64,000 nt of DNA from Meandrina meandrites (GCA_963693305.1 OY855906.1:22213289-22277288); one strand, 5' to 3'. Counted from the stretch's first letter, positions 12,450 to 26,551 are shown. The notes: generated by a model not told the origin, from the sequence alone. A program made the numbers and translations.

Positions 12450-15012
12450 GCTCACGGCCAAAATCGACGCACAAGCGGTCCCCGAGCTCAGATCATGAGA
12501 AAATCAATTTTTACGGCCGAATCGCAATTTTCATGAAATTGGGTGCTCACGGCCCAAATCGACTCACAAGCGGTTCCCGAGCTCAGATCATGAGAATATC
12601 AATTTTTACGGCCGAATCGCAATTTTCATGAAATTGGGTGCTCACGGCCCAAATCGACTCACAAGCAGTCCCCGAGCTCAGATCATGAGAATATCAATTT
12701 TTACGGCCGAATCGCAAATTTCATGAAATTGGGTGCTCACGGCCCAAATCGACGCAGAAGCGGTCCCCGAGCTCAGATCATGAGAAAATCAATTTTTACG
12801 GCCGAATCTCAATTTTGATGAAATTGGGTGCTCCTGGCTCAAATCGACGCACAAGTCGTCTCCGAGCTCAGATCATCAGAATATCAATTTTTAAGGCCGA
12901 ATCGCAATTTTCATGAAATTGGGTGCTCACGGCCAAAATCGACGCACAAGCGGTCCCCGAGCTCAGATCATGAGAAAATCAATTTTTACGGCCGAATCGA
13001 AATTTTCATGAAATTGGGTGCTCACGGCCCAAATCGACTCACAAGCAGTCCCCGAGCTCAGATCATGAGAAAATCAATTTTTACAGCCGAATCGCAATTT
13101 TCATGAAATTGGGTGCTCACGGCCCAAATCGAGTCATATGCGGTCCCCGAGCTCAGATCATGAGAAAATCAATTTTTACGGCCGAATCGAGATTTTCATG
13201 AATTTGGGTGCTCACGGCTCAAATCGACGCACAAGTCGTCCCCGAGCTCGGAACATCAGAATATCAATTTTAAAGGCCGAATCGCAATTTTCATGAAATT
13301 GGGTGCTCACGCCCCAAATCGACGCACAAACGGTCCCAGAGCTCAGATCATGAGAAAATCAATTTTTACGGCCGAATCGCAAATTTCATGAAATTGGGTG
13401 CTCACGGCCCAAATTGACTCACAAGCGCTCCCCGAGCTCAGATCATAAGAAAATCAATTTTTACGGCCCAATCGCAATTTTCATGAAATTGGGTGCTCAC
13501 GGCCCAAATCGACGCACAAAAAGTCCCCGAGCTCAGATCATGAGAAAATCTATTTTTACGGCCGAATCTCAATTTTCATGAAATTGGGTGCTCACGCCCC
13601 AAATCGACGCACAAGCGGTCCCCGCGCTCAGATCATGAGAAAATCAATTTTTACGGGCGAATCGCAATTTTCATGAAATTGGGTGCTCACGGCTCAAATC
13701 GACGCACAAGTCGTCCCCGAGCTCAGAACATCAGAATATCAATTTTTACGGCCGAATCGCAATTTTCATGAAATTGGGTGCTCACGGCCAAAATCGACGC
13801 ACAAGCGGTCCCCGAGCTCAGATCATGAGAAAATCAATTTTTACGGCCGAATCGCAATTTTCATGAAATTGGGTGCTCACGGCCCAAATCGACTCACAAG
13901 CGGTTCCCGAGCTCAGATCATGAGAATATCAATTTTTACGGCCGAATCGCAATTTTCATGAAATTGGGTGCTCACGGCCCAAATCGACTCACAAGCAGTC
14001 CCCGAGCTCAGATCATGAGAATATCAATTTTTACGGCCGAATCGCAAATTTCATGAAATTGGGTGCTCACGGCCCAAATCGACGCAGAAGCGGTCCCCGA
14101 GCTCAGATCATGAGAAAATCAATTTTTACGGCCGAATCTCAATTTTGATGAAATTGGGTGCTCCTGGCTCAAATCGACGCACAAGTCGTCTCCGAGCTCA
14201 GATCATCAGAATATCAATTTTTAAGGCCGAATCGCAATTTTCATGAAATTGGGTGCTCACGGCCAAAATCGACGCACAAGCGGTCCCCGAGCTCAGATCA
14301 TGAGAAAATCAATTTTTACGGCCGAATCGAAATTTTCATGAAATTGGGTGCTCACGGCCCAAATCGACTCACAAGCAGTCCCCGAGCTCAGATCATGAGA
14401 AAATCAATTTTTACAGCCGAATCGCAATTTTCATGAAATTGGGTGCTCACGGCCCAAATCGAGTCATATGCGGTCCCCGAGCTCAGATCATGAGAAAATC
14501 AATTTTTACGGCCGAATCGAGATTTTCATGAATTTGGGTGCTCACGGCTCAAATCGACGCACAAGTCGTCCCCGAGCTCGGAACATCAGAATATCAATTT
14601 TAAAGGCCGAATCGCAATTTTCATGAAATTGGGTGCTCACGCCCCAAATCGACGCACAAACGGTCCCAGAGCTCAGATCATGAGAAAATCAATTTTTACG
14701 GCCGAATCGCAAATTTCATGAAATTGGGTGCTCACGGCCCAAATCGACTCACAAGCGCTCCCCGAGCTCAGATCATAAGAAAATCAATTTTTACGGCCCA
14801 ATCGCAATTTTCATGAAATTGGGTGCTCACGGCCCAAATCGACGCACAAGCAGTCCCCGAGCTCAGATCATGAGAAAATCTATTTTTACGGCCGAATCTC
14901 AATTTTCATGAAATTGGGTGCTCACGCCCCAAATCGACGCACAAGCGGTCCCCGCGCTCAGATCATGAGAAAATCAATTTTTACGGGCGAATCGCAATTT
15001 TCATGAAATTGG
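12450..15012 (+). repeat. Tandem 1330-bp (14-monomer) higher-order repeat
   Basis: About 12450-13682 matches 13780-15012 at exactly 14 x 95 bp. The unit has a long unique marker series: gtgctcctggctc (12828, 14158), gtctccgagc, aatcgaaattttc, gagtcatatgcgg (13131, 14461), catgaatttggg, gctcggaacatc, aattttaaagg, cacgccccaaatc, cacaaacggtcccagagc, aagcgctcccc, cggcccaatcg, aaaatctattttt and cgggcgaatcg. Differences include caaaaagtcc at about 13507 versus caagcagtcc, and aaattgactc at about 13415 versus aaatcgactc. Parts of the same unit recur near 16230-16913 and 21289-22143. Confidence 0.92.
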
Positions 15013-18000
15013 GTGCTCACGGCTCAAATCGACGCACAAGTCGTCCCCGAGCTCAGAACATCAGAATATCAATTTTTACGGCCGAATCGCAATTTTCATG
15101 AAATTGGGTGCTCACGGCCAAAATCGACGCACAAGCGGTCCCCGAGCTCAGATCATGAGAAAATCAATTTTTACGGCCGAATCGCAATTTTCATGAAATT
15201 GGGTGATCACGGCCCAAATCGACGCACAAGCGGTCCCCGAGCTCAGATCATGAGAAAATCTATTTTTACGGCCGAATCGCAATTTTCATGAAATTGGGTG
15301 CTCACGGCCCAAATTGACGCACAAGCGGTCCCCGCGCTCAGATCATGAGAAAATCAATTTTTACGGCCGAATCGCAAATTTCATGAAATTGGGTGCTCAC
15401 GGCCCAAATCGACGCACAAGCGGTCCCCGAGCTCAGATCATGAGAAAATCAATTTTTACGGCCGAATCGCAATTTTCATGAAATTGGGTGCTCACGGCCC
15501 AAATCGACTCACAAGCGGTCCCCGAGCTCAGATCATGAGAATATCAATTTTTACGGCCGAATCGCAAATTTCATGAAATTGGGTGCTCACGGCCCAAATC
15601 GACGCACAAGCGGTCCCCGAGCTCAGATCATGAGAAAATCAATTTTTACGGCCGAATCGCAATTTTCATGAAATTGGCTGCTCACGGCCCAAATGGACGC
15701 ACAAGCGGTCCCCGAGCTCAGATCATAAGAAAATCAATTTTTACGGCCGAATCGCAATTTCCATGAAATTGGGTGCTCACGGCCAAAATCGACGCACAAG
15801 CGGTCCCCGAGCTCAGATCATGAGAAAATCAATGTTTACGGCCGAATCTCAATTTTCATGAAATTGGGTGCTCACGGCTCAAATCGACGCACAAGTCGTA
15901 CCCGAGCTCAGAACATCAGAATATCAATTTTTAAGGGCGAATCGCAATTTTCATGAAATTGGGTGCTCACGGCCAAAATCGACGCACAAGCGGTCCCCGA
16001 GCTCAGATCATGAGAAAATCAATTTTTACGGCCGAATCGCAATTTTCATGAAATTGGGTGCTCACGGCCCAAATCGACGCACAAGCGGTCCCCGAGCTCA
16101 GATCATCAGAAAATCAATTTTTACGGCCGAATCGCAATTTTCATGAAATTGGCTGCTCACGGCCCAAATAAACTCACAAAGCGGTTCCCGAGCTGAGATC
16201 ATGAGAAAATCAATTTTTACGGCCGAATCGAAATTTTCATGAAATTGGGTGCTCACGGCCCAAATCGACTCACAAGCAGTCCCCGAGCTCAGATCATGAG
16301 AAAATCAATTTTTACAGCCGAATCGCAATTTTCATGAAATTGGGTGCTCACGGCCCAAATCGAGTCATATGCGGTCCCCGAGCTCAGATCATGAGAAAAT
16401 CAATTTTTACGGCCGAATCGAGATTTTCATGAATTTGGGTGCTCACGGCTCAAATCGACGCACAAGTCGTCCCCGAGCTCGGAACATCAGAATATCAATT
16501 TTAAAGGCCGAATCGCAATTTTCATGAAATTGGGTGCTCACGCCCCAAATCGACGCACAAACGGTCCCAGAGCTCAGATCATGAGAAAATCAATTTTTAC
16601 GGCCGAATCGCAAATTTCATGAAATTGGGTGCTCACGGCCCAAATCGACTCACAAGCGCTCCCCGAGCTCAGATCATAAGAAAATCAATTTTTACGGCCC
16701 AATCGCAATTTTCATGAAATTGGGTGCTCACGGCCCAAATCGACGCACAAGCAGTCCCCGAGCTCAGATCATGAGAAAATCTATTTTTACGGCCGAATCT
16801 CAATTTTCATGAAATTGGGTGCTCACGCCCCAAATCGACGCACAAGCGGTCCCCGCGCTCAGATCATGAGAAAATCAATTTTTACGGGCGAATCGCAATT
16901 TTCATGAAATTGGGTGCTCACGGCTCAAATCGACGCACAAGTCGTCCCCGAGCTCAGAACATCAGAATATCAATTTTTACGGCCGAATCGCAATTTTCAT
17001 GAAATTGGGTGCTCACGGCCAAAATCGACGCACAAGCGGTCCCCGAGCTCAGATCATGAGAAAATCAATTTTTACGGCCGAATCGCAATTTTCATGAAAT
17101 TGGGTGATCACGGCCCAAATCGACGCACAAGCGGTCCCCGAGCTCAGATCATGAGAAAATCTATTTTTACGGCCGAATCGCAATTTTCATGAAATTGGGT
17201 GCTCACGGCCCAAATTGACGCACAAGCGGTCCCCGCGCTCAGATCATGAGAAAATCAATTTTTACGGCCGAATCGCAAATTTCATGAAATTGGGTGCTCA
17301 CGGCCCAAATCGACGCACAAGCGGTCCCCGAGCTCAGATCATGAGAAAATCAATTTTTACGGCCGAATCGCAATTTTCATGAAATTGGGTGCTCACGGCC
17401 CAAATCGACTCACAAGCGGTCCCCGAGCTCAGATCATGAGAATATCAATTTTTACGGCCGAATCGCAAATTTCATGAAATTGGGTGCTCACGGCCCAAAT
17501 CGACGCACAAGCGGTCCCCGAGCTCAGATCATGAGAAAATCAATTTTTACGGCCGAATCGCAATTTTCATGAAATTGGCTGCTCACGGCCCAAATGGACG
17601 CACAAGCGGTCCCCGAGCTCAGATCATAAGAAAATCAATTTTTACGGCCGAATCGCAATTTCCATGAAATTGGGTGCTCACGGCCAAAATCGACGCACAA
17701 GCGGTCCCCGAGCTCAGATCATGAGAAAATCAATGTTTACGGCCGAATCTCAATTTTCATGAAATTGGGTGCTCACGGCTCAAATCGACGCACAAGTCGT
17801 ACCCGAGCTCAGAACATCAGAATATCAATTTTTAAGGGCGAATCGCAATTTTCATGAAATTGGGTGCTCACGGCCAAAATCGACGCACAAGCGGTCCCCG
17901 AGCTCAGATCATGAGAAAATCAATTTTTACGGCCGAATCGCAATTTTCATGAAATTGGGTGCTCACGGCCCAAATCGACGCACAAGCGGTCCCCGAGCTC

Positions 18001-18130
18001 AGATCATCAGAAAATCAATTTTTACGGCCGAATCGCAATTTTCATGAAATTGGCTGCTCACGGCCCAAATAAACTCACAAAGCGGTTCCCGAGCTGAGAT
18101 CATGAGAAAATCAATTTTTACGGCCGAATC
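14330..18130 (+). repeat. Tandem 1901-bp (20-monomer) higher-order duplication
   Basis: About 14330-16229 matches 16230-18130 at an offset of 1901 bp (20 monomers plus 1). gagtcatatg lies at 14461 and 16362; later matched markers include gtgatcacggcc, aaattgacgc with cccgcgctc, cataag, aatttccatg, aatcaatgtttac, gtcgtacccgagc, ttaagggcg, and aaataaactcacaaagcggttcccgag reduced by a one-base insertion. The internal join near 16229 is visible: the shared text cggccgaatcg continues aaatttt in the unit start but caatttt after the second unit at about 18130. Confidence 0.92.
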
Positions 18131-19867
18131 GCAATTTTCATGAAATTGGGTGCTCACGACCCAAATCGACTCACAAGCGGTCCCCGAGCTCAGATCATGA
18201 GAATATCAATTTTTACGGCCGAATCGCGAATTTCATGAAATTGGGTGCTCACGGCCCAAATCGACGCACAAGCGGTCCCCGAGCTTAGATCATGAGAAAA
18301 TCAATTTTTACGGCCGAATCTCAATTTTCATGAAATTGGGTGCTCACGGCTCAAATCGACGCAAAAGTCGTCCCCGAGCTCAGAACATCAGAATATCAAT
18401 TTTGAAGGCCGAATCGCGATTTTCATGAAATTGGGTGCTCACGGCCCAAATCGACTCACAATGCGGTCCCCGAGCTCAGATCATGAGAAAATCAATTTTT
18501 ACGGCCGAATCGCAATTTTCATGAAATTGGGTGCTCACGGCCGAAATCGAGGCACAAGTCGTCCCCGAGCTCAAAACATCAGAATATCAATTTTTAAGGC
18601 CGAATCGCAATTTTCATGAAATTAAGTGCTCACGGCCCAAATCGACGCACAAGTCGTCCCCGAGCTCAGAACATCAGAATATCAATTTTTAAGGCCGAAT
18701 CGCAACTTTCATGAAATTGGGTGCTCACGGCCAAAATCGACTCACAAGCGGTCCCCGAGCTCAGATCATGAGAAAATCAATTTTTACGGCCGAATCGCAA
18801 TTTTCATGAAATTGGGTGCTCACGGCCGAAATCGAGGCACAAGTCGTCCCCGAGCTCAAAACATCAGAATATCAATTTTTAAGGCCGAATCGCAATTTTC
18901 ATGAAATTAAGTGCTCACGGCCCAAATCGACGCACAAGTCGTCCCCGAGCTCAGAACATCAGAATATCAATTTTTAAGGCCGAATCGCAACTTTCATGAA
19001 ATTGGGTGCTCACGGCCAAAATCGACTCACAAGCGGTCCCCGAGCTCAGATCATGAGAAAATCAATTTTTACGGCCGAATCGCAATTTTCATGAAATTGG
19101 CTGCTCACGGCCCAAATAAACTCACAAAGCGGTTCCCGAGCTGAGATCATGAGAAAATCAATTTTTACGGCCGAATCGCAATTTTCATGAAATTGGGTGC
19201 TCACGGCCCAAATCGACTCACAAGCGGTCCCCGAGCTCAGATCAATAGAATATCAATTTTTACGGCCGAATCGCGAATTTCATGAAATTGGGTGCTCACG
19301 GCCCAAATCGACGCACAAGCGGTCCCCGAGCTTAGATCATGAGAAAATCAATTTTTACGGCCGAATCTCAATTTTCATGAAATTGGGTGCTCACGGCTCA
19401 AATCGACGCAAAAGTCGTCCCCGAGCTCAGAACATCAGAATATCAATTTTGAAGGCCGAATCGCGATTTTCATGAAATTGGGTGCTCACGGCCCAAATCG
19501 ACTCACAATGCGGTTCCCGAGCTCAGATCATGAGAAAATCAATTTTTACGGCCGAATCGCAATTTTCATGAAATTGGGTGCTCACGGCCGAAATCGAGGC
19601 ACAAGTCGTCCCCGAGCTCAAAACATCAGAATATCAATTTTTAAGGCCGAATCACAATTTTCATGAAATTAAGTGCTCACGGCCCAAATCGACGCACAAG
19701 TCGTCCCCGAGCTCAGAACATCAGAATATCAATTTTTAAGGCCGAATCGCAACTTTCATGAAATTGGGTGCTCACGGCCAAAATCGACTCACAAGCGGTC
19801 CCCGAGCTCAGATCATGAGAAAATCAATTTTTACGGCCGAATCGCAATTTTCATGAAATTGGGTGCT
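18052..19867 (+). repeat. 1047-bp-offset (11-monomer) duplication with nested trimer
   Basis: 18052-18820 matches 19099-19867 at an offset of 1047 bp, with shared ggctgctcacgg/aaataaactcac, gcttagatc, gcaaaagtcg, aattttgaagg, cacaatgcgg, ggccgaaatcgaggc and gaaattaagtgctc. Nested inside is a 285-bp trimer repeat: ggccgaaatcgaggc at about 18540 and 18825. Copy 2 carries an odd atcaatagaatatc at about 19242 where others have atcatgagaatatc, and cggttcccg at about 19512 in place of cggtccccg. A related copy lies at about 10546-11300. Confidence 0.85.
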
Positions 19868-19875
19868 CACGGCCC

Positions 19876-22143
19876 AAATCGACTCACAAGCGGTCCCCGA
19901 GCTCAGATCATGAGAAAATCAAGTTTTACGGCCGAATCGCAATTTTCATGAAATTGGGTGATCACGGCCCAAATCGACTCACAACGCGGTTCCCGAGCTC
20001 AGATCATGAGAAAATCAATTTTTACGGCCGAATCGCAATTTTCATGAAATTGGGTGCTTACGGCCCAAATTGACGCACAAGCGGTCCCCGCGCTCAGATC
20101 ATGAGAAAATCAATTTTTACGGCCGAATCGCAAATTTCATGAAATTGGGTGCTCACGGCCCAAATCGACGCACAAGCGGTCCCCGAGCTCAGATCATGAG
20201 AAAATCAATTTTTACGGCCGAATCGCAAATTTCATGAAATTGGGTGCTCACGGCCCAAATCGACGCACAAGCGGTCCCCGAGCTCAGATCATGAGAAAAT
20301 CAATTTTTACGGCCGAATCGCAATTTTCATGAAATTGGGTGCTCACGGCCCAAATCGACTCACAAGCGGTCCCCGAGCTCAGGTCATGAGAATATCAATT
20401 TTTACGGCCGAATCGCAAATTTCATGAAATTGGGTGCTCACGGCCCAAATCGACGCACAAGCGGTCCCCGAGCTCAGATCATGAGAAAATCAATTTTTAC
20501 GGCCGAATCGCAATTTTCATGAAATTGGCTGCTCACGGCCCAAATCGACGCACAAGCGGTCCCCGAGCTCAGATAATGAGAAAATCAATTTTTACGGCCG
20601 AATCGCAATTTTCATGAAATTGGCTGCTCACGGCCCAAATGGACGCACAAGCGGTCCCCGAGCTCAGATCATAAGAAAATCAATTTTTACGGCCGAATCG
20701 CAATTTCCATGAAATTGGTTGCTCACGGCCAAAATCGACGCACAAGCGGTCCCCGAGCTCAGATCATGAGAAAATCAATGTTTACGGCCGAATCTCAATT
20801 TTCATGAAATTGGGTGCTCACGGCTCAAATCGACGCACAAGTCGTACCCGAGCTCAGAACATCAGAATATCAATTTTTAAGGGCGAATCGCAATTTTCAT
20901 GAAATTGGGTGCTCACGGCCAAAATCGACGCACAAGCGGTCCCCGAGCTCAGATCATGAGAAAATCAATTTTTACGGCCGAATCGCAATTTTCATGAAAT
21001 TGGGTGCTCACGGCCCAAATCGACTCACAAGCGGTTCCCGAGCTCAGATCATGAGAATATCAATTTTTACGGCCGAATCGCAATTTTCATGAAATTGGGT
21101 GCTCACGGCCCAAATCGACTCACAAGCAGTCGCCGAGCTCAGATCATGAGAATATCAATTTTTACGGCCGAATCGCAAATTTCATGAAATTGGGTGCTCA
21201 CGGCCCAAATCGACGCAGAAGCGGTCCCCGAGCTCAGATCATGAGAAAATCAATTTTTACGGCCGAATCTCAATTTTGATGAAATTGGGTGCTCCTGGCT
21301 CAAATCGACGCACAAGTCGTCTCCGAGCTCAGATCATCAGAATATCAATTTTTAAGGCCGAATCGCAATTTTCATGAAATTGGGTGCTCACGGCCAAAAT
21401 CGACGCACAAGCGGTCCCCGAGCTCAGATCATGAGAAAATCAATTTTTACGGCCGAATCGAAATTTTCATGAAATTGGGTGCTCACGGCCCAAATCGACT
21501 CACAAGCAGTCCCCGAGCTCAGATCATGAGAAAATCAATTTTTACAGCCGAATCGCAATTTTCATGAAATTGGGTGCTCACGGCCCAAATCGAGTCATAT
21601 GCGGTCCCCGAGCTCAGATCATGAGAAAATCAATTTTTACGGCCGAATCGAGATTTTCATGAATTTGGGTGCTCACGGCTCAAATCGACGCACAAGTCGT
21701 CCCCGAGCTCGGAACATCAGAATATCAATTTTAAAGGCCGAATCGCAATTTTCATGAAATTGGGTGCTCACGCCCCAAATCGACGCACAAACGGTCCCAG
21801 AGCTCAGATCATGAGAAAATCAATTTTTACGGCCGAATCGCAAATTTCATGAAATTGGGTGCTCACGGCCCAAATCGACTCACAAGCGCTCCCCGAGCTC
21901 AGATCATAAGAAAATCAATTTTTACGGCCCAATCGCAATTTTCATGAAATTGGGTGCTCACGGCCCAAATCGACGCACAAGCAGTCCCCGAGCTCAGATC
22001 ATGAGAAAATCTATTTTTACGGCCGAATCTCAATTTTCATGAAATTGGGTGCTCACGCCCCAAATCGACGCACAAGCGGTCCCCGCGCTTAGATCATGAG
22101 AAAATCAATTTTTACGGGCGAATCGCAACTTTCATGAAATTGG
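19876..22143 (+). repeat. Dispersed copy of left-arm higher-order block
   Basis: The first part copies about 11510-12800: the rare acaacgcggttcccg is at 11615 and 19981 (offset 8366). From about 20814 onward the offset is 8461, exactly one monomer more. The second part, from gtgctcctggctc at 21289, fits 14158-15012 (offset 7131) better than 12828-13682. It has caagcagtcc and aaatcgactcacaagcgctc, as at 14158-15012, not caaaaagtcc and aaattgactc. The match to 15013 onward continues to about 22810. The block is thus a composite of two source regions or a copy of an intermediate no longer present. Confidence 0.82.
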
Positions 22144-22369
22144 GTGCTCACGGCTCAAATCGACGCACAAGTCGTCCCCGAGCTCAGAACATCAGAATAT
22201 CAATTTTTACGGCCGAATCGCAATTTTCATGAAATTGGGTGCTCACGGCCAAAATCGACGCACAAGCGGTCCCCGAGCTCAGATCATGAGAAAATCAATT
22301 TTTACGGCCGAATCGCAATTTTCATGAAATTGGGTGATCACGGCCCAAATCGACGCACAAGCGGTCCCC

Positions 22370-25300
22370 GAGCTCAGATCATGAGAAAATCTATTTTTAC
22401 GGCCGAATCGCAATTTTCATGAAATTGGGTGCTCACGGCCCAAATTGACGCACAAGCGGTCCCCGCGCTCAGATCATGAGAAAATCAATTTTTACGGCCG
22501 AATCGCAAATTTCATGAAATTGGGTGCTCACGGCCCAAATCGACGCACAAGTGGTCCCCGAGCTCAGATCATGAGAAAATCAATTTTTACGGCCGAATCG
22601 CAATTTTCATGAAATTGGGTGCTCACGGCCCAAATCGAATCACAAGCGGTCCCCGAGCTCAGATCATGAGAATATCAATTTTTACGGCCGAATCGCAAAT
22701 TTCATGAAATTGGGTGCTCACGGCCCAAATCGACGCACAAGCGGTCCCCGAGCTCAGATCATGAGAAAATCAATTTTTACGGCCGAATCGCAATTTTCAT
22801 GAAATTGGCTGCTCACGGCCCAAATCGACGCACAAGCGGTCCCCGAGCTCAGATAATGAGAAAATCAATTTTTACGGCCGAATCGCAATTTCCATGAAAT
22901 TGGGTGCTCACGGCCAAAATCGACGCACAAGCGGTCCCCGAGCTCAGATCATGAGAAAATCAATGTTTACGGCCGAATCTCAATTTTCATGAAATTGGGT
23001 GCTCACGGCTCAAATCGACGCACAAGTCGTACCCGAGCTCAGAACATCAGAATATCAATTTTTAAGGGCGAATCGCAATTTTCATGAAATTGGGTGCTCA
23101 CGGCCAAAATCGACGCACAAGCGGTCCCCGAGCTCAGATCATGAGAAAATCAATTTTTACGGCCGAATCGCAATTTTCATGAAATTGGGTGCTCACGGCC
23201 CAAATCGACTCACAAGCGGTTCCCGAGCTCAGATCATGAGAATATCAATTTTTACGGCCGAATCGCAAATTTCATGAAATTGGGTGCTCACGGCCCAAAT
23301 CGACGCAGAAGCGGTCCCCGAGCTCAGATCATGAGAAAATCAATTTTTACGGCCGAATCTCAATTTTGATGAAATTGGGTGCTCCTGGCTCAAATCGACG
23401 CACAAGTCGTCTCCGAGCTCAGATCATCAGAATATCAATTTTTAAGGCCGAATCGCAATTTTCATGAAATTGGGTGCTCACGGCCAAAATCGACGCACAA
23501 GCGGTCCCCGAGCTCAGATCATGAGAAAATCAATTTTTACGGCCGAATCGAAATTTTCATGAAATTGGGTGCTCACGGCCCAAATCGACTCACAAGCAGT
23601 CCCCGAGCTCAGATCATGAGAATATCAATTTTTACGGCCGAATCGCAAATTTCATGAAATTGGGTGCTCACGGCCCAAATCGACGCAGAAGCGGTCCCCG
23701 AGCTCAGATCATGAGAAAATCAATTTTTACGGCCGAATCTCAATTTTGATGAAATTGGGTGCTCATGGCTCAAATCGACGCACAAGTCGTCTCCGAGCTC
23801 AGATCATCAGAATATCAATTTTTAAGGCCGAATCGCAATTTTCATGAAATTGGGTGCTCACGGCCAAAATCGACGCACAAGCGGTCCCCGAGCTCAGATC
23901 ATGAGAAAATCAATTTTTACGGCCGAATCGAAATTTTCATGAAATTGGGTGCTCAAAGCCCAAATCGACTCACAAGCGGTCCCCGAGCTCAGATCATGAG
24001 AAAATCAAGTTTTACAGCCGAATCGCAATTTTCATGAAATTGGGTGATCACGGCCCAAATCGACTCACAAAGCGGTTCCCGAGCTCAGATCATGAGAAAA
24101 TCAATGTTTACGGCCGAATCGCAATTTTCATGAAATTGGGTGCTCACGGCCCAAATCGACTCACAAGCGGTCCCCGAGCTCAGATCATGAGAATATCAAT
24201 TTTTACGGCCGAATCGCAAATTTCATGAAATTGGGTGCTCACGGCCCAAATCGACGCACAAGCGGTCCCCGAGCTCAGATCATGAGAAAATCTATTTTTA
24301 CGGCCGAATCGCAATTTTCATGAAATTGGGTGCTCACGGCCCAAATTGACGCACAAGCGGTCCCCGCGCTCAGATCATGAGAAAATCAATTTTTACGGCC
24401 GAATCGCAAATTTCATGAAATTGGGTGCTCACGGCCCAAATCGACGCACAAGCGGTCCCCGAGCTCAGATCATGAGAAAATCAATTTTTACGGCCGAATC
24501 GCAATTTTCATGAAATTGGGTGCTCACGGCCCAAATCGAATCACAAGCGGTCCCCGAGCTCAGATCATGAGAATATCAATTTTTACGGCCGAATCGCAAA
24601 TTTCATGAAATTGGGTGCTCACGGCCCAAATCGACGCACAAGCGGTCCCCGAGCTCAGATCATGAGAAAATCAATTTTTACGGCCGAATCGCAATTTTCA
24701 TGAAATTGGCTGCTCACGGCCCAAATCGACGCACAAGCGGTCCCCGAGCTCAGATAATGAGAAAATCAATTTTTACGGCCGAATCGCAATTTTCATGAAA
24801 TTGGCTGCTCACGGCCCAAATGGACGCACAAGCGGTCCCCGAGCTCAGATCATAAGAAAATCAATTTTTACGGCCGAATCGCAATTTCCATGAAATTGGG
24901 TGCTCACGGCCAAAATCGACGCACAAGCGGTCCCCGAGCTCAGATCATGAGAAAATCAATGTTTACGGCCGAATCTCAATTTTCATGAAATTGGGTGCTC
25001 ACGGCTCAAATCGACGCACAAGTCGTACCCGAGCTCAGAACATCAGAATATCAATTTTTAAGGGCGAATCGCAATTTTCATGAAATTGGGTGCTCACGGC
25101 CAAAATCGACGCACAAGCGGTCCCCGAGCTCAGATCATGAGAAAATCAATTTTTACGGCCGAATCGCAATTTTCATGAAATTGGGTGCTCACGGCCCAAA
25201 TCGACTCACAAGCGGTTCCCGAGCTCAGATCATGAGAATATCAATTTTTACGGCCGAATCGCAAATTTCATGAAATTGGGTGCTCACGGCCCAAATCGAC

Positions 25301-26260
25301 GCAGAAGCGGTCCCCGAGCTCAGATCATGAGAAAATCAATTTTTACGGCCGAATCTCAATTTTGATGAAATTGGGTGCTCCTGGCTCAAATCGACGCACA
25401 AGTCGTCTCCGAGCTCAGATCATCAGAATATCAATTTTTAAGGCCGAATCGCAATTTTCATGAAATTGGGTGCTCACGGCCAAAATCGACGCACAAGCGG
25501 TCCCCGAGCTCAGATCATGAGAAAATCAATTTTTACGGCCGAATCGAAATTTTCATGAAATTGGGTGCTCACGGCCCAAATCGACTCACAAGCAGTCCCC
25601 GAGCTCAGATCATGAGAATATCAATTTTTACGGCCGAATCGCAAATTTCATGAAATTGGGTGCTCACGGCCCAAATCGACGCAGAAGCGGTCCCCGAGCT
25701 CAGATCATGAGAAAATCAATTTTTACGGCCGAATCTCAATTTTGATGAAATTGGGTGCTCATGGCTCAAATCGACGCACAAGTCGTCTCCGAGCTCAGAT
25801 CATCAGAATATCAATTTTTAAGGCCGAATCGCAATTTTCATGAAATTGGGTGCTCACGGCCAAAATCGACGCACAAGCGGTCCCCGAGCTCAGATCATGA
25901 GAAAATCAATTTTTACGGCCGAATCGAAATTTTCATGAAATTGGGTGCTCAAAGCCCAAATCGACTCACAAGCGGTCCCCGAGCTCAGATCATGAGAAAA
26001 TCAAGTTTTACAGCCGAATCGCAATTTTCATGAAATTGGGTGATCACGGCCCAAATCGACTCACAAAGCGGTTCCCGAGCTCAGATCATGAGAAAATCAA
26101 TGTTTACGGCCGAATCGCAATTTTCATGAAATTGGGTGCTCACGGCCCAAATCGACTCACAAGCGGTCCCCGAGCTCAGATCATGAGAATATCAATTTTT
26201 ACGGCCGAATCGCAAATTTCATGAAATTGGGTGCTCACGGCCCAAATCGACGCAGAAGCG
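22370..26260 (+). repeat. Tandem ~1.9-2.0-kb (20/21-monomer) higher-order duplication
   Basis: About 22370-24270 is repeated at 24271-26260. Early markers are offset 1901 bp (aaatcgaatcac at 22632 and 24533). Later ones are offset 1996 bp (gtcgtacccgagc block near 22999 and 24995; gtgctcctggctc at 23379 and 25375; gtgctcatggctc at 23759 and 25755; gtgatcacggcc near 24034 and 26030). The 95-bp change is a single whole monomer (aaatggacgc..cataagaaaatc, about 24818) present in copy 2 and missing in copy 1. A 380-bp four-monomer repeat is nested at 23379/23759. This is the last higher-order block before the inversion. Confidence 0.9.
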
Positions 26261-26551
26261 GTCCCCGAGCTCAGATCATGAGAAAATCAATTTTTACGGC
26301 CGAATCTCAATTTTGATGAAATTGGGTGCTCACGGCTCAAATCGACGCACAAGTCGTCCCCGAGCTCAGAACATCAGAATATCAATTTTTAAGGCCGAAT
26401 CGCAATTTTCATGAAATTGGGTGCTCACGGCCAAAATCGACGCACAAGTGGTCCCCGAGCTCAGATCATGAGAAAATCAATTTTTACGGCCGAATCGCAA
26501 TTTTCATGAAATTGGGTGCTCACGGCCAAAATCGACGCACAAGCGGTCCCC

